Positions 1 to 8,240 of a DNA stretch of 64,000 nucleotides are shown in pieces. Made by a program: the position numbers and the translations under genes. The stretch comes from Multifurca ochricompacta (Eukaryota; Basidiomycota; Agaricomycetes; Russulales; Russulaceae). Position 1 is the stretch's first letter. Each line of letters begins with the position of its first letter. The notes beneath the pieces are model-generated. The model ran no database searches, was not told the origin of the DNA, and worked only from the letters and a program-made list of their open reading frames with translations. The stretch spans positions 740,490 to 804,489 of the forward strand of contig WTXG01000007.1 of the NCBI GenBank assembly GCA_022496185.1. The letters are read 5' to 3'.

Positions 1-726
1 TGGTTAGAACAATACCTCCGCCTCTGGGTCGGGACTGATCAACACTCTTGGGCCAACTATCTTCCCCTTGCCGAATATGTCCACAATTCCTGGACACATG
101 ATCGAACTAAGATGTCACCACATACACTAATTCACGGCATTTCACTAGACTGGAAAGCGGAACTATCCGACATGGACGTCCCTCGCCTAGATGACCACTT
201 GAATAGTTTACGACACACGTGCGCAAGAGCCGAAGCAGCCTTTCGTTCACACACCACGCGCCCAACATACCCGGAGCTCCCCGTAGGTTCACAAGTTTGG
301 CTCGAAGGCAGAAACATCAAAACACATTTCCCTTCGGCCAAACTCGCCCTGCGCCGATATGGCCCATTCTGGGTCTCGAACCAGATCTCCCCAGTGGCCT
401 ATAGATTATCTTTGCCACCCCACATGAAGATCCACAATGTTTTCCACATTGATCTTCTGACCCCCTACAAGGAAACAGAGGCACATGGCCCAAATTTCTT
501 GAGGCCTCCACCTGACATTGTAAACCATGAGGAAGAATATGAAGTTGAAGCCATCTTAGATCACAGACTCCATGGGCGCGCTCAGACCTTGCAATTCCTG
601 GTTAGCTGGAAGGGTTATCCCATGAGTGACAACTCCTGGGTAAATGAAGAAGACTGCCATGCCCCTGACCTTGTGAAACAATACTATTCTTCCATATCTA
701 GGTGCCAGGGTCGACGCCACTCTTAA
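1..726 (+). CDS. Gypsy A Pol C-terminus: integrase tail plus chromodomain (5' truncated by window)
   Basis: The frame is open from base 1 to a stop at 724-726 (241 residues seen). The first residues (WLEQYLRLWV, then EYVHNSW) are the integrase segment just after the catalytic glutamate. Next come the GPF/Y-type core (LALRRYGPFWV) and HNVFHIDLLTPYKE. Residues about 179-229 form a chromodomain (YEVEAILDHR, LVSWKGYP, NSWVNEEDCHAPDLVKQYY). In chromoviruses this domain binds chromatin and steers integration, so the protein acts in the nucleus. No break is seen in this stretch, unlike the G-type copies in the window. Pol stops here and ORF3 follows as a separate frame. Confidence 0.9.
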   Translation, partial: WLEQYLRLWVGTDQHSWANYLPLAEYVHNSWTHDRTKMSPHTLIHGISLDWKAELSDMDVPRLDDHLNSLRHTCARAEAAFRSHTTRPTYPELPVGSQVWLEGRNIKTHFPSAKLALRRYGPFWVSNQISPVAYRLSLPPHMKIHNVFHIDLLTPYKETEAHGPNFLRPPPDIVNHEEEYEVEAILDHRLHGRAQTLQFLVSWKGYPMSDNSWVNEEDCHAPDLVKQYYSSISRCQGRRHS

Positions 727-1530
727 AGAAGGGGTGTATCTACCCCAACCATCTTCGTCCCCATCCTTTTTTTCTTTCCTCCCTCTTCTTCTCTCCCTCA
801 TGGCTCGTATAAAACGCCCTGTTCGTCTCACCCAAGAGCGAAAACTATATCGCTTCACCCCAAGAATGTCCACCTCCAGATTTTGTCACCCCCTCACCAG
901 AAGGGCACCCTCTCCCATTGATGACCCTGAAGTCTTTGAATCTACTAGGCTTGTCGCTCTGGATGCAGCCACAAAAGGTGCTCTTAGACGACCTTCAGAT
1001 GCCCCCACACTCCCTCCCTCTGCTGCTGTGTCCCCTTGCCCCTCACCGCCTCGACCACCAACACCATTCACCATGACAGACAACCCTGCTACCAACCTCA
1101 CACAAGCCATCACACTCACTGCCGCCAATTGCTCCCTGGAAGATGATATACGCAACAGAGTCCTACTACTGCTAGAGGAAGCACGAGCCCGACTCCAAAC
1201 CTCTGACCCACCACCTGACCTAGGGCCTAGCACGAGTGCACTCGTGAGTTACCCGGATCCGAACTTGCGGGTATTTGGATTAGATAATCCCATACTCGGA
1301 TCCGCACGAGTATGTTCCCATGGATCACCCGGAGCCGCGAGTCCTATACTCGCACGGATCCGAGTACTCGTGGGTATACTCGTAGGTTTACTTGAAAGGT
1401 TTGAGGCAGCCAGAGATCTTCATCTTGCATACACAGAAAGAATATATATATTACTACAATCCCACGAAATTTCAAGTCAGATCATGCATCCGATCCAAAA
1501 TAAAACAAGAATCAGTTACAATATCTATAG

Positions 1531-1570
1531 AAATGCGAAAAAACGCGAAAAAACGCGAAAAAATGCGAAG
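1531..1570 (+). repeat. Four tandem 10-bp units, AAA(C/T)GCGAAA type
   Basis: Period-10 repeats with core CGCGAAAA or TGCGAAAA. The core resembles the SCB/E2F class of G1/S promoter sites known from fungi. In H1b the stretch is decayed and shortened. A regulatory role is only inferred. Confidence 0.6.
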
Positions 1571-1678
1571 TGTGGGGCGCGCCGATCGGACCGTGCATTG
1601 CCTTCCTATCTAGGAAGGTAGGCTTAAGAATGCACGCGTCGGCACGCATCGGTACAGAGATGCCGGGATCACGCCTAA

Positions 1679-2310
1679 TTGATAAGATCAAAAACGCGTT
1701 CACAATTAATTAGATACTTAGGATATACATCTAAGTGATAAGATCAAAAATGTGTTCACAGTTAATTAGATACTTGGGATGTACATCTAAGTGATAAGAT
1801 CAAAAATGCGTTCACAATTAATTAGATACTTAGGATGTACATCTAAGTGATAAGATCAAAAACGCGTTCACAATTAATTAGATACTTAGGATGTACATCT
1901 AAGTGATAAGATCAAAAATGCGTTCACAATTAATTAGATACTTAGGATGTACATCTAAGTGATAAGATCAAAAATGCGTTCACAGTTAATTAGATACTTA
2001 GGATGTACATCTAAGTGATAAGATCAAAAATGCGTTCACAATTAATTAGATACTTGGGATGTACATCTAAGTGATAAGATCAAAAACGCGTTCACAGTTA
2101 ATTAGATACTTAGGATATACATCTAATACAAGTGATAAGATCAAAAATGCGTTCACAACTAATTAGATACTTGGAATGTACATCTGAGTGATAAGATCAA
2201 AAATGCGTTCACAATTAATTAGATACTAAAGATATACATCTAAGATAATACAAGTGATAAGATCAAAACGCGTTCACAATTAATTAGATACAAGTGATAA
2301 AATCAATTCT
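1679..2310 (+). repeat. 56-bp minisatellite array in H1a (11 units plus a partial)
   Basis: Each unit starts TGATAAGATCAAAAA and contains GTTCACAATTAATTAGATAC and GGATGTACATCTAAG. Starts recur about every 56 bases (1679, 1735, 1791, 1847, 1903, 1959, 2015, 2071), then with slightly irregular spacing. Each unit holds a GATAAG box, the palindrome AATTAATT and, in most, the palindrome GATGTACATC. Some units have ACGCGT where others have ATGCGT. Confidence 0.9.
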
Positions 2311-2352
2311 GCATAACCCTATATATAATATATTGTGTGTCTTTACTTGTGA

Positions 2353-2429
2353 GGCTGGGTGGCTTAGTGGTTAGAGCACCGGACCGAGCTTGTTCCCTAG
2401 AGGTCTTAGGTTCAATCCATGTGTCAGCC
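2353..2429 (+). other. tRNA-like module (77 nt) in H1a
   Basis: It begins GGCTGGGTGGC and ends TCAGCC, which can pair as an acceptor stem. TGGCTTAGTGG fits a pol III A box and GGTTCAATCC fits a B box; the D-arm (GCT...AGC) can form. The anticodon stem does not pair properly, so this is a tRNA-derived sequence and not a working tRNA. It recurs in all H1 and H2 elements here. Confidence 0.8.
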
Positions 2430-3475
2430 TATTTCTGCTCTAGGTTGACAAGCCTAGTAAAAAAATAATTTTATATAATAATATTCCCACGAGTATTCCG
2501 CGAGTACCCGTGTGGGTACCCGGGGTGCCAAAATCAATACCCGGATCCGCATGAGTATTTTCCCACGGATCACCTGGATCCGCGAGTATCAATACCCGCG
2601 AGTTTTCCCACGGCTCTACTCAAAAAACTCGCGAGTTACCCGGACTCGTGCTATGCCCTAACCTGACCCCAACTATATTTACCGACCTACCACCCCCCCC
2701 TTGCGCAACTTCCAGCAGACGATATCGTTGCACAGACACAATGAGAAGTCAATGAACCAGGCCCCAACTATGACTCCCCTGGTTTCCCTTTCCAACGCAA
2801 CCATCCCCATTCCCCCCGCTTTATCCCGCAACAAATTATTGACAAGGATGGTCATCTGGATACTGCTCACTGGGTTGCTTTTGAGTACTGCTGCGTGGAC
2901 CCCCGCATCTACTTCACAATGGGAAAATGTCATCCCATCAGCCATGCCCCTCTATATGCTACCACATTCTACCGCTTTGCTCATGGTCCCAACCCCCTCC
3001 TCTCTGCCCGCCAACAGCACCTGTTTGATGACAATCAATCCTACACCCCTCTGGTGGACACAGCTCTAGACAACATGCATGACCCAGGAGCCTGGGCTGA
3101 AGTCTCTTGTTTCCGTCACGCCACTTACCGCCTGGACAAAGCCCATCACAACATTGCTCACTGGCGATGACAGGCTGACCGGGCCTTGCAGAGCATCCAT
3201 GAAGCCACACATGCTATGTCACGCACCAACCTGTATTACAGATTATTCCCCCACCTCACTTATGTTCATGCCCCTTCACGCTCCATCCCTCCCACTCAGG
3301 TTGCTCATTTTGTGCCGGACCCTGAACTACGCGCAGTCTTACAGGCTGGGGGACCAGGCAGTCGACATCTCCCTCACCGTCACCAGGTGTGCCGCTCACC
3401 ACCATGCATTACTGATCAACTTCAGACTGATGGGCCCACTGTCTGAGGCCAGACAAAGACTTACAGAGGGGGTAA

Positions 3476-4068
3476 TGTGACGGTTTCATCTGCTGATATT
3501 AGGGTCATGTGCACCATGTGTTTTCCTTTTCTTTTTCTAAATATTTACCGTATCATGCAGATACACACATGACTTGCTTATGAAGGACTTATTACCTACA
3601 TGCTGACTGATTTGCTTACTGATCCTACTTAGTGGCTTACTGATCAACATCCAGAGGGCGCAACCCCTCTCCCTTCTTTATCCTTCTGGGGTATTCTACT
3701 GTACAACCATTAGACTACCTAGTGAACGCTCTAGTAACTACCAGAACCAGCCCTCATAAGTACTGAACATGTATATAAAGCCTAGGTAGTACAGGACGAG
3801 ACCTTAAGTCTGTTCTTCTGCATCCAATACAGGTGCTTGGACTCACTTCACTGAACTGAAAAACCCCCACTTGAACCTTCTAAGCTTGTGCCTTAGAAGG
3901 ACTTCGACCCCAGAAGCTTGTGGCAGGACTTAGTGTCTCTGCTCGATTCCATCTTGTGCGTGTGCCCCTTGGTCGGCATACTTTGACTTGACTCAAAGAA
4001 CTTTGAAATCTTGATAGAACAACCTTGAAACCCAGAACTTTGACACAGCGTTGCACCTAGCTGTGACA
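3476..4068 (+). repeat. 3' LTR of Gypsy A with upstream polypurine tract
   Basis: It runs TGTGACGG...CTGTGACA and is preceded by the polypurine tract AGAGGGGGTAA at 3465-3475. A TATA box (TATATAAAG) lies near 3773. The right flank is the TSD CAACC (4069-4073). The family is shared with the solo LTR at 33807-34418. Confidence 0.88.
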
Positions 4069-5238
4069 CAACCAGTAGGTTTCATCATTGCTGGACAAGA
4101 GTCCAAAGTTTGCAGGCTTCAAAAAGCTTTGTATGGCCTCAAACAAGCTTCCTGAGCATGGAATCTACAATTCCATGCAGTTCTTAATGAACTGGGCTTT
4201 ACTCGGATGTACTCTGATGCAGGAGTATATGTGTTTCATTATAAGAAGGAGGATGATTCACTCTACGTCATTCTATATGTAGATGACATTACTATACTTG
4301 GATCTTCAAATGATAAGATAACGTGGCTGAAGTCAGCTCTATCTAATCGATATGAGATGACTGACTTGGGAGAAATCCAGTCCTACCTTGGAGTTAACAT
4401 CACCAGGGATCATCCTAACAAGACACTGGAGATTGATCAAGCAGCCTACGTTTTATCTATTATTGAGAAGTTTGGGATGAGGGATTCCAACCAAGTATAT
4501 ACTCCTCTCCCCTCTGGCACTGATGTACATCTGGTCAAATTTGAAGGCCAGGCATCTACTTCTGAAATAAAGAAGTACCAACAGTTGATGGGGTCTCTGC
4601 TATGGGTGCAGATTGGAAGCAGACCCGACATCAGTTTTGCTGTGGCGCACCTTAGTCAATATGCTTCCAACCCCTCTCAAGATCATATGTGGCTTGCAAA
4701 ATATGTCTTAAAATATTTAAATAGTACAAAAGACTGCAAGTTACACTATTCTGGAGGGAATGGGGAGAGTGGCCTTCATGGCTTTGCAGATTCCTCATGG
4801 GGAGATCAAGAGGACTGCCACTCCACCTCAGGCTATGTGTTTTTCTTGGCAAATGGTGCCATTTCATGGTGTTCCAGAAAGCAGAAAACAGTAGCACAGT
4901 CCACCACTGAAGCTGAGTATATGAGCCTCTCTGAGGCTGCAAATCAGGCTGCATGGTATAGGACTTTTATGGAGGAATTAGGGTATGAGGTATCCTCCCC
5001 TATACTACTCCATTGTGACAATAAGGGTGCCATAGATCTGGCATTAAACCCAGTCACAGGAAGGCGGTCAAAGCATATACCTATTAAGTTCCATGCCATT
5101 AGGGGGTACATTGAATCACACTTAATTGAGTTAGTGCGTACCCCCACAGGTGAGATGCTGGCAGATGGCTTCACTAAGTCTCTACCAAGAGCATCATTTG
5201 AAACCATGGTCAATGGACTTGGACTTATGCTGGAATGA
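4069..5238 (+). pseudogene. Copia C1 pol, reverse transcriptase (3' half) and RNase H
   Basis: The ORF begins inside the reverse transcriptase because Gypsy A cuts it off upstream. One frame-change lies near 4150 (KALYGLKQAS continues into EHGIYN in another frame). From 4207 the frame is open for 343 residues. It contains the catalytic YVDD (ILYVDDITILGSS), the connection region (YTPLPSGTDVHL, YQQLMGSLLW), and RNase H with GFADSSWGDQ, TTEAEYM and HCDNKGAIDLA, whose D, E and D are the metal-binding residues. It ends LADGFTKSLPRASFE...MLE and stop. This is the longest unbroken Copia RT-RNase H segment in the window. In Copia elements these enzymes copy the element RNA in cytoplasmic particles. 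Confidence 0.9.
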
Positions 5239-5477
5239 AAGAGCTGGAATCTGGAGACTTTGTATACCAGTTTCACTTTCCCACCATGAGCAACGTTCTC
5301 AACTTCGAGAGTGATGCAAGAGGTGTGTATGGTTTCAGTTTGCATAAGCGAATCACCGTGATATGCCTCTGAACACCATGCTCTTCTCACACTTGAGAGT
5401 TAGAGAAGTTGGATCTCTGGCAGTGTGCTCATTTAACTCATTTCCATCAATGACCAGATGCCTTCAGCATGGAGGGA
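5239..5477 (+). other. Copia C1 3' untranslated region with polypurine tract
   Basis: Non-coding. It ends in the purine-rich CATGGAGGGA directly before the LTR. The same segment, reversed, flanks the C3 3' LTR at 23174-23462. No other feature seen. Confidence 0.75.
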
Positions 5478-5984
5478 TGTTGAACATAGAAGATGTTCGG
5501 TGATGCTTCAGGCATCAGGTGATTAGATTAGCTACTTTGTAGATTAGATTAGATACCGGAGTCTTGGACTTTTTACATTATCATTATTAGTTTCTTTCTC
5601 ACATTCCGCAGTAGCTGACTGATGCACCATGTAACATGTGATTTCTGTAATGGCCAATGGCCTTTCCCCCTCATGTTTATTGTTTGGACTTTATCCAGCA
5701 CCTGTGGACTTATTCCCAGTGTGCACAGACCATCCCTTGAGGTATATAAGGGTGTCTGTTTCGTCCTCTACACTTCAGAGTTTTCTTCACCTCTGAAGTG
5801 TAAGTCCCATTCTCTCTTACTTACTACTTTACCTTTGACTAACTGTCTCATGTAGATAACTTGTCTTTCTAGGTGTGTAGTATAGTATAATAGAGTTTTC
5901 TTCACCTCTGAAGTATAACTTGTCTTTCTAGCCTAAACCACTAACACCTACAGTCAGTATGCTGCGCCTCATGCCTGTTCAACA
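5478..5984 (+). repeat. 3' LTR of Copia C1
   Basis: It begins TGTTGAACATAG and ends CCTGTTCAACA, with a 9-bp terminal inverted repeat (TGTTGAACA/TGTTCAACA). A TATA box TATATAAGG lies near 5741. Short direct repeats of TTTTCTTCACCTCTGAAG occur near the 3' end. Related LTRs: 20344-20852, 22661-23173, 31451-31952 and 56470-56982. Confidence 0.9.
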
Positions 5985-6090
5985 CATGACTGCTCCAAAG
6001 CGGCCCTCTTTATACCCTGCAGGGAAACCATTACAGCAGAAGGAGTAGTGAAATTATACCTGGACCATGTTTACCATCATTATGGCCTCC

Positions 6091-6684
6091 TGTTACAAAC
6101 CCTGCTGCGTCGTCCTGTTTCCTTTTTCCATCACGTGACATGCTGTTGGACTCAGTTTGCCCCTTCGTTGACCGTGTTGTGACTTCCTTTGCACATATTT
6201 GTTCCTTATCTTTGACCCGAGGCTGTGCTTATCTCTGACTCATACCTTACATCAGAACGCTCATGTATTTTCCCACCAGAATCGCAACTATACCAGATTC
6301 GTCTACATATATTCTCACCTGGCCCACTTGACCCCATTCCCTCTTTGGACACATTACGACTTTGTTGATACGCCGAGTATGATACTCCGATTCAGACTCC
6401 GATCTCTATTACGTATATAAGGCCTGCCTAGATAGCCTGTATGCCTTAGACTCAACTTCTTAATCGACTTGGTGCATTACCTTCTGGGTGATTCCTAAGA
6501 CCCGACTCTTGAATCGTCTCAGTGCTTTTGGCACTCTTCCGCTCAACGATACTAAGGGATTAGCTCCTTGGTACCGACTCCTCACCCGAACTCCATACAC
6601 TTGAAAGACAGTGTACACCTGACTTCGTAGTTTCGCTACGCGACTTATCACACATCGTGACAAATGCCCGCACCAGGCGTTACA
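6091..6684 (+). repeat. 5' LTR of G1
   Basis: TGTTACAAACCCTGC...CAGGCGTTACA, 594 bp. It differs from the 3' LTR by several CpG transitions and by missing bases in short homopolymers of the 3' copy (for example GTCCTG against GTCTG, TTGGAC against TTGAC). Confidence 0.95.
6414..6458 (+). promoter_or_regulatory. G1 LTR promoter: TATA box and predicted transcript start / self-primer
   Basis: TATATAA lies at 6414-6420. At 6448-6458, 34 bases from the TATA start, is AGACTCAACTT. That is the exact reverse complement of the sequence two bases after the LTR (6687-6697). The spacing is what a TATA-driven start needs for these 11 bases to be the 5' end of the RNA. Confidence 0.75.
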
Positions 6685-6686
6685 TT

Positions 6687-6697
6687 AAGTTGAGTCT
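6687..6697 (+). other. Primer-binding site of G1 (self-priming type)
   Basis: AAGTTGAGTCT, two bases after the LTR. It is complementary over 11 of 11 bases to 6448-6458 in the R region. Tf1 of fission yeast primes this way with the first 11 nt of its own RNA. I see no tRNA 3' end match (TGG start absent). Confidence 0.75.
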
Positions 6698-6706
6698 CTC
6701 CCCACC

Positions 6707-8236
6707 GTGGCTTCATCCAGCCACAGTCAGACCTTGCACAACGAAGAACTCATCGACCGCCGAGACGAGGATAATCTTTCACAACAAGTCCTTGGCTCTG
6801 CCATCTGGAAAGATTTTGAAACCGAGTTTGGATACTATGTCTATCATGACAATCAGTACCAGCCAGTTGAATACGACGAACAGAAAAGGGTCTGGTACTG
6901 TATCCGTTACTCTAGAAGCCATCGTTCCTGGGTTACCACAGGACCTGCCCCGCCAGAGTACGGCCTAGGACCTTGGAGAGAGAATCCTCCAGCCATCGTC
7001 ACAGACTCAGAACCAGAAGAATATATCAAAGAAAGCAGCGAAGACGCACAAGTCATAGCCACTAGTTTTACAGCTCAGACAGTTGCACCAGAGAGTACTA
7101 CGTTCAGAACATCTGCTTTAGTCTCTCCCCAGATCACACGACAAACCTCAGACACCCCAACTATTACATACCCAACGATGTCGACCATTGCTGCACAGTT
7201 ACCCGACCCCGCTCCAACTGTCCCTGCTCCAAACCTTCCCCCTCCATCAGGACGCCTTACGGGAGTCCTGCCGACTATGTTTACTGGTGACCGATCACAG
7301 AGCAAGAAGTTCATGCTCGAGTTCGAGACGTTCAAAAACTTCAACCATGACGTCCTGCAGATTGTAAACCCCTTTCAACGAACCAACCTCTTCCTCTCAC
7401 TTATCAGAGGGGACTCCGTCGATGATTGGACAATGGAGCAGATTGAATGGCTGAACGACAGAGTTACAGCTGGAATCAGAACCACAGATGAAGATCTGTG
7501 GGATATAGTGGTGCAAAGGTTTAAAGATGCCTTCACAGATGGGCAGGCCAAACAGAAGGCTGCCAGAGAACTGAAGTCCCTCAAAATGGAGAGAGGTGAC
7601 TTGGATGGCTATGTAGCCAGATTCCGCAACCTGGCCAAGAGAGCGGGGTATGATGTGAACGAAGAGGCGACGCTTGACCTCTTCTCCCAGGGGTTACCCA
7701 ACCCCCTGGTAAAGAATATCATCCAGTTCCATCACCCCGAGACATGGAGTCAGTGGACAAGTGCTGCCAGAACTCAGCAGCAGGATTATCTAGACTTCCA
7801 AACACGATTTGGAGTGGATACAAAGAAGGGCAAGACCCGTGATCAGTGGAAGGCGGCGTTTGGGGTAAAACCTACCCATCCTCGAGACCCCAACGCCATG
7901 GACACGTCGGCTGACCGCACCAAGGCTCGTGCAGCCCTCACCGACGATGAAAAGAAAAACCTTATGAAGGAAGGGCGCTGCTTTCACTGCCGAGCACAAG
8001 GACACATGTTGTGATTTTGCCCAAAGAAAACAGTTCGTGCTGCTGAAGCAACAGTGGCTGCCACTACCACGACACCACCAATACAGAACCTACCCACCCC
8101 AGTAAAAGAAAACCCGGTAACCGCCCCGAAGACCAAAGAACAGAAAGCGGCGGCTATCTGGGAACACATGATGAACGAAGACGAGGCAGTACGCGCCTTG
8201 ATTGTTGATAAGGCCTTTGGCCAGAAGGATTTTTGA
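6707..8236 (+). pseudogene. Gypsy G1 gag (one premature stop)
   Basis: Gag builds the particle and packages RNA. The reading starts at GTG 6707 in the context CCACCGTGG; G4 has ATG at this point, and an in-frame TAA just upstream rules out an earlier start. Features in order: N-terminal block (DNLSQQVLGSAIWKDFE, FGYYVYHDN), proline-rich linker, the retrotransposon Gag domain (residues about 190-350: TGDRSQSKKFMLEF, DDWTMEQIEWL, FKDAFTDGQAKQKAARELK), and a zinc knuckle CFHCRAQGHM at about residue 425. The knuckle is broken by TGA at 8012-8014 where G3 has CGA (CFHCRAQGHMSRFC in intact copies). The frame then continues to KDF and TGA at 8234-8236. Expected length is 509 residues. Confidence 0.88.
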
Positions 8237-8240
8237 TCGG
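8225..8240 (+). promoter_or_regulatory. Gag/Pol junction of G1, candidate -1 frameshift site
   Basis: Gag ends AAG GAT TTT TGA. Pol (FLIGSTPSAWARALHV) is in the -1 frame across the five T's. The same junction (AAGGATTTTTG) is kept in G2, G3 and G4. A -1 slip of the tRNA-Phe at UUU before the stop would join the frames. This is inference from frame and conservation. Confidence 0.55.

Larger units (their letters stand above)
1221..2660 (+). mobile_element. hAT-like non-autonomous element H1a (1440 bp)
   Basis: The ends are near-inverted repeats, TAGGGCCTAGCACGAGT and ACTCGTGCTATGCCCTA. Exact 8-bp TSDs ACCTGACC lie at 1213-1220 and 2661-2668. An 8-bp TSD with A at position 2 and G at position 5 of the terminal repeat is typical of the hAT superfamily. 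There is no transposase. Contents in order: a CpG-rich left region with GGATCC-type repeats, a 10-bp tandem repeat, an array of 56-bp units, a tRNA-like module and a CpG-rich right region. H1b at 20920-22121 is the same family in reverse. Confidence 0.88.
800..3446 (+). pseudogene. Gypsy A ORF3 (post-chromodomain protein), split by H1a and frameshifted
   Basis: The ATG at 800 lies 74 bases after the Pol stop. The first part (MARIKRPVRLTQ, a proline-rich stretch, then EEARARLQTSDPPPD) runs in frame into H1a at 1221. Removing H1a and one TSD copy restores the frame after 2661, but the conserved block (EYCCVDPRIYFTMGKCHPIS) is one frame off, probably because of the C run at about 2692-2700. There is an in-frame TGA near 3168, and the reading ends at 3446. 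Position and the pattern N-terminal block then FPF...IYFTMG resemble ORF3 of the G elements, but I see no zinc-knuckle array. Function unknown. Confidence 0.6.
1..4068 (+). mobile_element. Ty3/Gypsy chromovirus A, 3' part (5' end lies left of window)
   Basis: The order is integrase C-terminus with chromodomain, a downstream ORF3, a polypurine tract and a 3' LTR ending TGTGACA at 4068. The next bases, CAACC, continue a Copia reverse-transcriptase gene whose intact relative reads straight through this point, so A is inserted in Copia C1; its 5' LTR and other TSD are outside the window. A solo LTR of the same family lies at 33807-34418. A itself is split by H1a at 1221-2660. Confidence 0.9.
4069..5984 (+). 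mobile_element. Ty1/Copia element C1, 3' part
   Basis: The 3' half of pol and a 3' LTR (5478-5984). It is interrupted at its left by Gypsy A. The right flank CATGA (5985-5989) continues an integrase gene of Gypsy G0, so C1 is inserted in G0; its 5' half lies left of the window. Confidence 0.87.

Noticed and set aside
1679..2310. Regular repeats that could look like a CRISPR array
   Set aside because: The units are contiguous 56-bp tandem repeats with no unique spacers, they lie inside a TSD-flanked element, and the genome is eukaryotic.
6707..8236. GTG start as a sign of prokaryotic origin
   Set aside because: LTR retrotransposons, a chromodomain and hAT/Tc1 elements throughout make the sequence eukaryotic; no ribosome-binding sites or operon structure are seen.
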